NCBI GenBank assembly: GCA_934725685.1
Contig: CAKVBX010000019.1
Span: forward strand, 1 to 30,143
Length of the DNA: 30,143 bases
Reading direction: 5' to 3'
Source: an uncultured Bacilli bacterium
GTDB taxonomy: Bacteria > Bacillota_I > Bacilli_A > RFN20 > CAG-288
The translations under genes were made by a program, and so were the position numbers. Below, piece after piece: positions 8,171-15,714 of this stretch (positions are counted from its first letter, which is position 1; each line of letters starts with the position of its first letter). The notes under the pieces are model-generated. The model was not told the origin of the DNA and searched no databases. It worked only from the letters and a program-made list of their open reading frames with translations.

Positions 8171-8470
8171 CTACTGCATGACTTCCCTATAGGCCTTCAT
8201 GTCGCTTAAGGCAGGAGCATTCTCGTTCCATTCGCCACCTATGGCCTGCACCGTGATCTTTTTTGCCACGTCGATGACATCCTCTACAGAATACTTCGAG
8301 GAAAGTCCCTTCTCTTTTATCTTTCCGAGAACCCTGTAATAGAGCATCAGTGAGATGTGGTTCACGAAGAGCCAACCCTTATAGGCATCCGTCCCCTGCT
8401 TGTGCGATGCGAAATCACCGAGGACATCCTTGTATGCCTTGCTGCCGTCCCCGATGGGTTCACTTTCCTT
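8171..8470 (-). pseudogene. C-terminal fragment of a DDE transposase
   Basis: About 100 residues remain, including GWLFVNHISLMLYYRVLGKI, then a segment ending EKGLSSKYS and EDVIDVAKKI. This is the pattern of the C-terminal tail of IS4/IS1634-type DDE transposases in Firmicutes: a hydrophobic helix with YYR, then a charged LxxKYSxxD segment. The DDE core is absent. The frame stays open to 8521, but bases from 8471 match an IS3-like end instead, so that is where the fragment appears to be cut. Confidence 0.55.
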
Positions 8471-8510
8471 TGTACTGAACTCCTCTAGTTGGACCAAAGA
8501 AGAGAGTTCA
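8471..8510. mobile_element. IS3-like terminal sequence (solo)
   Basis: TGTACTGAACTCCTCTAG and the bases following repeat the arm at 6050 (27 of 30 bases) and resemble the sequence at 30035. It also holds a small inverted repeat (TGAACTC at 8476, GAGTTCA at 8504). It abuts the transposase fragment exactly where homology to that family stops. No IS3 transposase is attached. Confidence 0.45.
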
Positions 8511-8537
8511 AAAGGAGTCATTCCGTAGTCGATTCGC

Positions 8538-8687
8538 TCACTTCCACTTCAGAAGAAATAAGCAGCACTTATTCGTCTTTTCGTCGTTGACACCGACATA
8601 AGCCTTTCCGTCCTTCGTGTTCAGAAAAGCGATGTTCTCATCCTTCACTTCATCAATCATCCCGACCTTCATCTCAACAACATTCAG
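8538..8687 (-). pseudogene. Orphan coding fragment, unrecognised
   Basis: A minus-strand frame reads VVEMKVGMIDEVKDENIAF, then NTKDGKAYVGVNDEKTNKCC and LFLLKWK with a stop at 8538. The composition and absence of stops look protein-like. It has no start with a ribosome binding site, and an in-frame stop lies just upstream. It is probably a remnant; the family is unknown. Confidence 0.3.
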
Positions 8688-8864
8688 TCATTGATAATAG
8701 GCACCACGTCCCTTTTATTCAATCATTCTCAATGTCGTTATAATGAGCTCAAAAGATTAATTAAATTCCTAAATATTGAAGTTTAGATAGCACATACTAT
8801 AGCTTATCTAATCATGATAGTCTACGTACAAAATTTTTCTAACAAATCTTAAAATGTTCATCAT

Positions 8865-8903
8865 AAATCATTTTTATCATCCGAGTAAATCATTTTTGTC
8901 ATC
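8865..8903. repeat. Short direct repeat, 22-bp period
   Basis: AAATCATTTTTATCATC (8865-8881) recurs as AAATCATTTTTGTCATC (8887-8903), 16 of 17 identical. Confidence 0.45.
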
Positions 8904-8925
8904 AACCTATTAGGGATATCAGAGT

Positions 8926-8980
8926 AAAAGAAGGGATTTCAAAAGGTTACCATTACCGATTCAAAGCCATCCCTTTTCTT
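8926..8980 (-). terminator. Possible terminator of the ATPase gene at 8991
   Basis: AAAAGAAGGGAT (8926-8937) and ATCCCTTTTCTT (8969-8980) can pair with a small bulge just after the minus-strand stop. The following T-content is modest, so this is a weak call. Confidence 0.3.
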
Positions 8981-8990
8981 AGTACATCAC

Positions 8991-10286
8991 TTATAAATCA
9001 AGACTATCAGGATTCAACAGGAAATCTCTTATCCCGAGTAACAGATATCCTTTTTCCGTCCGCTTCGGTCTCATCGTTTTTCCAATCACGATGACCTTCT
9101 TAAAGGAATCACCGATACGATCAAAAGCAATTGTTTCCTGTTCCATCTTCGCCTCATCCGGAATTTCATAGACAGACTGAATATAGTAACGGCGGCTTCC
9201 ACAATTCGCCACAAAATCAACTTCAAACTGCTTTCTGCTTCTCATACCATCAAGGCTTACTCGATCGTTGATAAGACCGACATCCACCTGAAACCCACGG
9301 TACCTCAGCTCATTATAGATGAGGTTTTCCATCAGATGCGTCTCCTCCACCTGTCTGAAATCCAATCTCGCATTCCGTAAACCAAGATCTTCGAAATACA
9401 ACTTGAAAGGAGTTTTTATGTACTTTTTCCCTTTCACATCATAACGGATTGCACTGGATAACAAGAAGGCCTCCTCCATGTACTGAATATAGCGGCTGAT
9501 TGTCGCCTCACTCAAATTCGCTTTTTTCATCGTCTTAAAAGTATTCGACAACTTAGAAGGATTAGTAAGAGATGAGATCCCTGAAGCAATCACATCCAGT
9601 AATTCCCCGAGGTTATCCTCATTCTGAAGGCCATACCGTTCAACAAGATCTTTCAGATAGACATTGTTCAGTTGCGTCTTAAGATAGGACATCTTTTGCT
9701 CTTCCGTAATCATCCCCAAAAGGGCCGGCAAGCCCCCATAAGTCATATAATCATCCAAGGCGTAATCGAATCCATCCTCTTCATGACAGGAATAGTATTC
9801 CGAAAAGGTGAGGGGATAGACCCTGACCTCATCTCCACGTCCCGCAAACTCCGTAAGGACATCCGTCGACAAAAACTTCGAATTACTTCCCGTAACATAG
9901 ATATCCAAATTCCTTTTTCTCAGATATCCGTTGAGGACTGCTTCAAAACAATCCAGATTCTGAACCTCATCCAGCAAAAGACAATAGGGCTTATCATCTA
10001 TCACACGGGTGGAAAGGTAACCCATGAATTTCTGAGGATCAACCTTTTTTCTGTTTTTGACAAGTTCCTGAAGATTCTCACCGATCAAAGAGAGATCATC
10101 GGCAGAATCAAAAGCGAACCGAATAATATGTTCTTCCTCCATTCCTTCCTCTCTAAGATACTCATAGAAAAGAGTATTCATCAGATAAGACTTTCCACAC
10201 CGCCGAATTCCTGTGATAACCTTTACCATTCCATTATTACGACGTGCCTGAAGCATACGAAGATATTTGTCACGTTTGATTTCCAT
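8991..10286 (-). CDS. AAA ATPase, AAA_14/DUF4143 family
   Basis: This P-loop ATPase of about 431 residues has Walker A GIRRCGKSYLM, Walker B YCLLLDEVQNL, a sensor VTGSNSKFL, a winged-helix middle part and a C-terminal DUF4143 region with FEVDFVANCG then YYIQSVYE, where the ExK of an active nuclease core is again absent. I start it at 10286 (MEIKRDKYL), not at the upstream ATG at 10298. GAGG lies correctly before 10286, nothing lies before 10298, and the N-terminus then matches the copy at 6446. The two copies are close along the whole length. A 16-bp perfect palindrome lies 22 bases upstream, between the probable -10 box and the gene. Confidence 0.88.
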   Translation of the reverse strand: MEIKRDKYLRMLQARRNNGMVKVITGIRRCGKSYLMNTLFYEYLREEGMEEEHIIRFAFDSADDLSLIGENLQELVKNRKKVDPQKFMGYLSTRVIDDKPYCLLLDEVQNLDCFEAVLNGYLRKRNLDIYVTGSNSKFLSTDVLTEFAGRGDEVRVYPLTFSEYYSCHEEDGFDYALDDYMTYGGLPALLGMITEEQKMSYLKTQLNNVYLKDLVERYGLQNEDNLGELLDVIASGISSLTNPSKLSNTFKTMKKANLSEATISRYIQYMEEAFLLSSAIRYDVKGKKYIKTPFKLYFEDLGLRNARLDFRQVEETHLMENLIYNELRYRGFQVDVGLINDRVSLDGMRSRKQFEVDFVANCGSRRYYIQSVYEIPDEAKMEQETIAFDRIGDSFKKVIVIGKTMRPKRTEKGYLLLGIRDFLLNPDSLDL

Positions 10287-10307
10287 AAGGTACCTCATTT
10301 TATTTTT

Positions 10308-10323
10308 ATGGCCATATGGCCAT
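10308..10323. promoter_or_regulatory. 16-bp palindromic operator-like site
   Basis: ATGGCCATATGGCCAT is a perfect palindrome. It lies between a candidate extended -10 (TGTTATGAT on the minus strand, hexamer at 10337-10342) and the start of the ATPase gene at 10286, covering the expected first transcribed bases. That placement suits repression, but the binder is unknown. Confidence 0.45.
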
Positions 10324-10540
10324 TTCTATGTAATATATCATAACACAAATTTCATCCAAATATTGTCACGCTCAAAATATATATCATGACGTATCAATGA
10401 ATTAGGTACACAAATCGGATTCCGAGGTAAAAAACGGCCTTGTGGAGCTTAATGTGTGCCCTTTGTCAAGGACACATTAAAAATTGGATAAGCGTTGTCA
10501 AGCAAAAAAAGATTATCTGTCTTATCGATGAGAACAATAT

Positions 10541-10577
10541 CTTTTCCCATGGGAAAAGAGGCAAGTCTGCACTTGCC
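10541..10577. repeat. Two adjacent perfect hairpins next to the IS110-like element
   Basis: CTTTTCCCATGGGAAAAG (10541-10558) is an 18-bp perfect palindrome. It is followed at once by GGCAAGT-CTGC-ACTTGCC (10560-10577). They lie 40-75 bases beyond the stop of the IS110-type transposase, so they may belong to the element's end or be a terminator. Confidence 0.5.
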
Positions 10578-10616
10578 GTTTAAAAATCATCCGATTTGTT
10601 CTAAAATATTTGCATG

Positions 10617-11808
10617 TTATTCCTCAGAATAGCATGTTCCATTCCACAGCATGGAATATATGATCCTCGCAAGCTTTGCTGAGCCTGCGACCCTGGCGGC
10701 CTTATAGCAGAGGCCGTCATTTTTCTTTTTGGCGACGAACTTCGCTATCTTCGTATCCGGACAGCAGCGGCATATGTTCCCGACAATCAGGTAAAGCGTC
10801 GTCCTCAGCCATGCGTTGCCCTTCTTGGTGATATGGAGATGCTCGCCGGTCTGCTTTCCCGACTGCAGCACCATCGGATCCAGTCCGATGTAGGCGACGA
10901 AAGACGAAGAGGATGAAAACCTGTGGATGTCGCCTATCTCCGAAAGAAGCCTGACAGCCGATAGGTCAGCTACGGCAGGCAAGGATTTTACCACGGCGAA
11001 CTCCGGCAGCGATGAGGCAAGGCCAAGCATTCTTTGGAACATGGTTTCTCTTCGCCTTATGGATTCCTTCACCCTTTCGGCCATCTCGACGATCTCTTTT
11101 GCCAAGTAGGAATCGGGAGCCGCTCCGGAGACTTGGCTTTTCGAATATTCGAACATCTCTTTGGCAAGTTCCTCTCTTGTCCGTTTTTTCCGGGTCTGTC
11201 TTTCCCCATGGCTAACAGGATTCCTTTGGCTGACCTGACTGCGGTCGGATGCCCGAAATGAATCACGACATCAAAAGAGAGATTTCGCTGGAATAGTCGA
11301 TGATTTCATCGAAAAGCGGCCAAACCGCATCAAGACAGCGATGATATCTGTTCATTTCGGAAACGGCCGTCTCGACTTCATATTGGTACTGTCTGGACAT
11401 CTCGCGGAAGTCGTCATAGACGTTTTTCTGTGGAAAGAACGGGTTCATCCGTTTCGAATAGTACACCTTTGCTATCGTGCCGGTGTCCAATGAGTCGTTC
11501 TTGGTCGGCCTGACCGAAGACTTTCTCATCTTGGCGGACTCCAGAGGCGAAATCTGGTATATCCTGTAATTCTCAACGGTGAAGAAAGACAGAAGCGGCA
11601 GTGCATATACGCCTGTATGTTCATAGACGACGGACGGCTCTGCCGATGTCTTTTCCTTCAGCCTTCCATATAAATCCCTTATCTGACTGTAGCCTTCCTT
11701 GTCGTGTCTTATCCTGATTGCCTTTCCGAACGGCTTGTCGTTAGACTCGAAGGCACGCATGTGGCTTTCGCCCTTCGACACGTCGAAACTGATGACTGGT
11801 CCATCCAT
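10617..11808 (-). pseudogene. IS110-family transposase, frameshifted twice
   Basis: The N-terminal half (11808-11263) has the RuvC-like DEDD core of IS110 transposases: ISFDVSKGESH, VVYEHTGVY and KNDSLDTGTIA. The C-terminal half (open from 11156 to 10617) has the Tnp_20 domain with SSFVAYIGLDPMVLQSGKQ, including the serine of the QSGK motif, then HLHITKKGNAWLRTTLY. The halves are in different frames. The first frame stops at 11263 (SLLMS). A second reads DVVIHFGHPTAVRSAKG across about 11275-11220. A third (TREELAKEMFEYSKS) leads into the C-terminal half. The first break lies in a CTCTCT run and fits a 2-base slip. IS110 transposases are single proteins of about 400 residues, so this copy should be inactive. 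GAGAGG lies upstream of the ATG at 11808. Confidence 0.85.
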
Positions 11809-11989
11809 ATATGGATCCTCTCTTTCTGGATTTTCCTTTCATGGACTGGGTCCCTCTTTCTCATCCCCTCCTTTTTTCTCGTTCGTGATTCGGGATAGCG
11901 ACGGCTTCCCAATTGGGTATAAGCAGGCTTGCGGATGATAAGGAGAATGGGGAATTTTTCAATACGGAATCGCAGTTCCAAAAAGGTAC

Positions 11990-12135
11990 ACCCCCTCATT
12001 CCCGGGTCTGTTCCTGGCATGCCTGCCAAGGAAAAAGACCAGGAGACATCCTTGGTCTCCATCCATGATGGCATCCATATTCTACTATGGATGCGGCCGA
12101 CATCCCTAGGGATGTCCTTGGATGGATAAGTCTTG
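11990..12135 (-). ncRNA. Candidate bridge-RNA region of the IS110 element
   Basis: IS110-group elements encode a bridge RNA in the non-coding segment upstream of the transposase gene. Here that segment contains a perfect 9-bp stem with a 6-base loop (GCATCCATA...TATGGATGC, 12071-12094), an 18-bp perfect palindrome GACATCCCTAGGGATGTC (12099-12116), and several nearby complementary CCATCC/GGATGG and CCAAGG/CCTTGG tracts. Position and folding fit. The guide loops and exact RNA ends cannot be determined without element ends and flanks. Confidence 0.45.
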
Positions 12136-12205
12136 GAAATATCCTGGTCTAAGTATAAGAAAAGGGTACACATCATTGTGAATTGCAAACGGAAGTGATA
12201 ATTGT

Positions 12206-12613
12206 TCAGAGAGAGATATACACTACTTCCGATGTCTGATATAGTGTCACCTCCTTGCCGGTATAATCGGAAATATAGTCGTAATACACGTTCAAAACAA
12301 GCTTTTCGTTTTCTAATAATGATACAGAACAGGTCCAAATATAAAAAACGTAACCTCCTTCTTTAGGTTGTTTGTTCTCAAGATAGAGTTCGTTATGTTT
12401 GTCATGACCATAATACTTATAAACAACACCATCTAAAATCATGAGGCCATCCAGATATTTTTTTGTGACCTTGTAATTGTATGCTGTCAACTTCATGAAA
12501 TCATTTTCCCAGGTGCCAGCAAATTCATCAAACGGAAATTCATAACAGGAACTGAGTGGAATCAAAAGAGACAAGGAAGCCAAGAAGATGCTTAGGAATC
12601 TGAATTTACGCAT
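12206..12613 (-). CDS. Lipoprotein of unknown function
   Basis: This 135-residue lipoprotein begins MRKFRFLSIFLASLSLLIPL and then SSCYE, a lipobox. The open frame runs further upstream, but those codons overlap the preceding gene in another frame and look non-coding, so I start at 12613, where it overlaps that gene's stop by 8 bases. The mature part begins FDEFAGTWENDFMKLTAYNY, followed by alternating short strands, suggesting a small lipocalin-like or beta-barrel fold. That is a guess from pattern, with no catalytic motif. It is the second gene of a two-gene unit next to the IS110 element. Confidence 0.7.
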   Translation of the reverse strand: MRKFRFLSIFLASLSLLIPLSSCYEFPFDEFAGTWENDFMKLTAYNYKVTKKYLDGLMILDGVVYKYYGHDKHNELYLENKQPKEGGYVFYIWTCSVSLLENEKLVLNVYYDYISDYTGKEVTLYQTSEVVYISL

Positions 12614-12824
12614 GAGTGATATACCCCACAATAAACCCTTTTCCATTTGGAAACAGCTCATCCAAAGAGGCAATCTCCTCTGGCCCATATTCATTCCCGT
12701 TGTTATACATGTAAAACATATCATCTTCCGGCATGGAAATATAGGTGGTAGATTGATGCACGGAACTGAAAACACCGAAAAGTGCTGACACGATATGTAA
12801 GCTGATTCTTTTTGTCAATGTCAT
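12606..12824 (-). CDS. Small exported-looking protein, unknown
   Basis: This 72-residue protein has a basic N-terminus and a hydrophobic stretch (ISLHIVSALFGVF), possibly an uncleaved signal, then an acidic polar part (MPEDDMFYMYNNGNEYGPEE) ending FPNGKGFIVGYITHA. The ribosome binding site is weak. The 8-base overlap with the lipoprotein gene downstream suggests translational coupling. It could be a whole small gene or the remaining end of a longer one. I do not recognise it. Confidence 0.5.
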   Translation of the reverse strand: MTLTKRISLHIVSALFGVFSSVHQSTTYISMPEDDMFYMYNNGNEYGPEEIASLDELFPNGKGFIVGYITHA

Positions 12825-13190
12825 AGGTTATTTTTCCCGACTAAAGAATATAGTACAAAAGATATAATTACGAGAAAAAAAGACCGACATAGCATAAAGA
12901 AAATGAACTTAACTTATATTCGTAAACTCAGAATACACACTCATTCTGTCCTATTCATCGTTTAACAACTTTCCTTTGTATATTGAAGTGCTAGCGAAAA
13001 ACATTTTATATTTTTTTCTTTCTGTTCATAGGATAGTCACAATAAATATTTCTTTTCAATGTTCCATTAAGAAACCATTGTCAGTTTATTAACTTCCCTT
13101 CTCAATCTGCCTGTTCAGCAAAAAATCCATCTCAGCTTCCATAGACAGGGTACTGAGATGGATTTTTCTTATTCTTACTAATGTCTTTTC
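12825..13190. other. Intergenic stretch
   Basis: There is no gene. It is A+T-rich DNA presumably containing the promoter of the small lipoprotein unit (TATATT-like boxes near 12850, not decisive) and the terminator of the phosphorylase gene at 13121-13167. Confidence 0.6.
13121..13167 (-). terminator. Rho-independent terminator
   Basis: AAAAATCCATCTCAG (13121-13135) pairs perfectly with CTGAGATGGATTTTT (13153-13167), 15 bp with a 17-base loop. With A- and T-runs on the two sides it can act in both directions. It lies 24 bases beyond the stop of the phosphorylase gene. Confidence 0.85.
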
Positions 13191-15632
13191 TTATTTGATC
13201 TCGATAATATTCTCATCCAATAGTTCCGTATAGGAGACATAGGCCGTCATTCTTCTGTCATCCGGAACAAGATTGAGTCTTTTTCCGTTGAGATAGATAT
13301 CTTTCGCCATTTCTCCTTGATGGACAAACTTCACCTTCTTTTCTCTGATGGTAAGAGAGAGGGTACTGACAGGATACGGGAAATAGGGAGTGAGATGGAG
13401 CGCAAGCTTTTCAATTTTCGGATCGAAGCCGAAGGCATTGCGAACTAAGGATTTGAGCAGAGTCGAAGAGGAACCGGTGAACCAATCGTTCATGCTCTCT
13501 CCGTCACATCCGATCTCCGGATTGTAGACGTAGCTGTTTGGCATGACAAAGGGGGTGGTGGAGATAAAGTCATGGTTGATCGGAACAAGCTTATGAATCT
13601 CATCAAACGCCCATCTGTCCTCTCCCAGGAAGAAAAGGGAATCCAGAGCGAAGACACTGCCATGGATATAGGTCGCCGCATTCTCGGCAGTTCCCTTGGG
13701 AAGATTCACGATTCTTCCGACCTTTATGGCATCGTGATCGAAGTAAGGTTCAAAGGTCTTGAATCCGTATTTCCCTTCCAGTTTGTGATAAGCTTCCAGT
13801 ACGGCATCCTCAAACTGATTTTCGTCCTTGCTGAACCCGCTGAGGACATAGAAGGCATTGGAAGTGAGCGTATCCCGTTCCTTGTGGTCGACATCGTCAA
13901 AGGAACCGACATAGAAAGACTGGTGTTCCCCCCAGCCGTGGATGATCTTCGTCTCATTTTCCTTCTTCACGAAGACGTGAGCGAGGAGTCCCCGATGGAT
14001 CTTCTCTAGTCCATCCGCTAAGAGAGACAGGAATGTTTCATCCTCTTTCCGATAGGCTTTCACAATCGACATCGCCTTATTGATATCTCCGTAGAGCTGG
14101 AAGGATGCCATGACGGAGACACCGTCAGAGAATTCCTTTCCCTCACTGCTTCTTCCGAGTCCGTCGATGGCATCATTCCAGTCTCCGTAGAGAGTCTGCA
14201 AACATTCCGTCTTCGGATCGATATGGGAGATGAGATAGGTGAGGATCCGTTTCATATGAGAATAGAGATCCTCTCTCACCTCCTCCTTATAGGCAGTCTT
14301 TTCCGGTGTGATGGTGATATAGCCACCCATCTCATCGAGAAGGGAGGCATCGTCGGTATAGGCAAGATACTGATAGATGGCATCAATCACCCAAAGTCCC
14401 TGATCGATGAACTCACGGCTGTCGACTCGGACGGATTTTCCGTCCGACCAGGCAAACTGACGTGGACATCTTCCGGAGAAACAGGTGTAGTCAAGACAGG
14501 CACGGATTCTTTCCCGCACCATCTTAGGAGAAAAGAGGACGGCAGCTTCTAAGGCCTGGAAGATGTCCCGGTATCCGAGCATGGAGAGCGTGCTGTTCTT
14601 GGTTGTCGCACAGTAATCCACCTGCTTGACTAACATTCTCGAGAAGGAGGTGAAACGCTCTGCATCTCTGTTCCCTTCAAAAGAGAAGAGTTCATATTTC
14701 TCTTCCCTGTTTTTCAGGGAAGAGAGATAAGCATCGATGTCTTCGATGCTCATTCTCTCCTGTTCTCTTGTCAGGACATAGGAAAAGTCCATACTGCTCT
14801 TCGGAGCCAAAGTGGCATGGAGGAAGTCGCCGGCGATGGCGAGATCTGAGAAGCAGGTGACATCCTTTTTTTCCTCGAAGCTTCCCTTCAGTAAGGCAGA
14901 GGAAGAGCAGATTCTTCCGGTCTTACTCGTCGCATAGAGAAGACGGGAAGTGGTATTGTCCACTTCCGTCACGTTCTTCTCGTTACGATGAAGGTAGTAA
15001 GTATGATAAAGGTGTTCCTCTCTAGAGAGATCTTCCGTAGTTTCAAAAGTGAAGGTGTCATTCTTGTAGGAGCACTTCTTGAACCACTTGGTTTCCACCG
15101 TCGTATAGTTTCCGTGGATCAGCATCGGATTAAGGAAGAAGGAGGAATAGATTTCCTCCGTTTCTGTTCCTCTGTTTTGGATTCTCCCGCGGAGAATCCA
15201 CTGTTTCTTTTCGTCGAGTGCCATCTCGACAGAATAATAAAGGTCACCTTTCTTCAGGACATAAAGGACCGAATGATAAGAGAAGAGCGTGGCACGGAGC
15301 ACGTCTCCGTCGAAAAGGTTCTTGTCATAGGAAAAAAGGGAATAAGGATGGAAATCCTTTCCCTCCTTGATTCCTAAGAAAAAGGAGGCATAGGAATTCT
15401 CTCCTTCCGTCGTCTCCGGAAGGAGGAAGAAATCCGATTCGTTGAGGTGGTTCTTTCCGTTGCTGTGCGCCCAGAAGGTCATACCATTGTCTCCATAAGG
15501 ATACTTGGCGTCGCTTCTTTCATCTTCAAAGCAGAGGATTCCTTCCTCCAAAAACAGATAGTGTCCTTTTTCTCTTTTGGCACTTTCTTGATATTCTTCT
15601 AAATGATCAATCAGGTTTTCGTATTTATCCAT
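13191..15632 (-). CDS. GH94 disaccharide phosphorylase (cellobiose/chitobiose phosphorylase type)
   Basis: This 813-residue glycoside phosphorylase of family GH94 would split a beta-linked disaccharide with inorganic phosphate to give a sugar-1-phosphate and a free sugar, saving ATP. The N-terminal beta-sandwich contains DNGMTFWAHSNG. The (alpha/alpha)6 barrel has the family motif GDWND (D484 to D487), which includes the general-acid aspartate region, and later PFVMPNSYVYNPEIGCDGESMNDWFTGSS, typical of the family's phosphate/sugar pocket. No signal peptide is present, so it acts in the cytoplasm, and the length is normal. Downstream of a phosphohexomutase gene (82 bp gap) and divergent from nagA/nagB, it is a good candidate for N,N'-diacetylchitobiose phosphorylase. 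Cellobiose or another beta-glucoside remains possible, since sequence alone does not settle the substrate. Confidence 0.87.
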   Translation of the reverse strand: MDKYENLIDHLEEYQESAKREKGHYLFLEEGILCFEDERSDAKYPYGDNGMTFWAHSNGKNHLNESDFFLLPETTEGENSYASFFLGIKEGKDFHPYSLFSYDKNLFDGDVLRATLFSYHSVLYVLKKGDLYYSVEMALDEKKQWILRGRIQNRGTETEEIYSSFFLNPMLIHGNYTTVETKWFKKCSYKNDTFTFETTEDLSREEHLYHTYYLHRNEKNVTEVDNTTSRLLYATSKTGRICSSSALLKGSFEEKKDVTCFSDLAIAGDFLHATLAPKSSMDFSYVLTREQERMSIEDIDAYLSSLKNREEKYELFSFEGNRDAERFTSFSRMLVKQVDYCATTKNSTLSMLGYRDIFQALEAAVLFSPKMVRERIRACLDYTCFSGRCPRQFAWSDGKSVRVDSREFIDQGLWVIDAIYQYLAYTDDASLLDEMGGYITITPEKTAYKEEVREDLYSHMKRILTYLISHIDPKTECLQTLYGDWNDAIDGLGRSSEGKEFSDGVSVMASFQLYGDINKAMSIVKAYRKEDETFLSLLADGLEKIHRGLLAHVFVKKENETKIIHGWGEHQSFYVGSFDDVDHKERDTLTSNAFYVLSGFSKDENQFEDAVLEAYHKLEGKYGFKTFEPYFDHDAIKVGRIVNLPKGTAENAATYIHGSVFALDSLFFLGEDRWAFDEIHKLVPINHDFISTTPFVMPNSYVYNPEIGCDGESMNDWFTGSSSTLLKSLVRNAFGFDPKIEKLALHLTPYFPYPVSTLSLTIREKKVKFVHQGEMAKDIYLNGKRLNLVPDDRRMTAYVSYTELLDENIIEIK

Positions 15633-15714
15633 AAACTGAAAAATCCTTTCTGCTCTTATCTTAGCGGAAAACAGATGGAAAATCCATAATTATTTTACTT
15701 TATGAAATAATTAA

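Larger units (their letters stand above)
7754..8990. other. Gene-poor stretch with transposon debris
   Basis: No intact gene is seen. It contains a transposase C-terminus (8171-8470), an IS3-like end (8471-8500), a small orphan coding fragment (8538-8687), a 22-bp-period direct repeat (8865-8903) and a possible terminator for the ATPase gene at 8991. Short open frames between 7754 and 8170 resemble nothing I know. Confidence 0.55.
10287..10616. other. Intergenic stretch with palindromes
   Basis: There is no gene here. It holds the ATPase promoter region, a bulged hairpin near 10452-10479 (AATGTGTGCC with GGACACATT), and two adjacent perfect palindromic hairpins at 10541-10577 next to the IS110-like element. 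Confidence 0.6.
10617..12135 (-). mobile_element. IS110-family insertion sequence, boundaries unresolved
   Basis: The element comprises the broken transposase gene plus about 330 bases of structured non-coding DNA upstream of it. IS110 elements lack terminal inverted repeats, so the ends cannot be set by eye. The downstream edge may extend to about 10540. Confidence 0.6.

Noticed and set aside
7941..8192. Plus-strand 83-codon frame (Trp/Phe/Cys-rich)
   Set aside because: No ribosome binding site and no family resemblance; it overlaps the transposase remnant's end on the other strand.
9672..10343. Plus-strand 223-codon open frame
   Set aside because: Antisense to the well-supported ATPase gene at 8991, including its Walker motifs, with no ribosome binding site.
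11709..12338. Minus-strand 209-codon open frame across the IS110 upstream region
   Set aside because: It runs through the structured non-coding segment and into the transposase in the wrong frame; its composition (Arg/Ser/Lys-rich low-quality sequence) is not protein-like.
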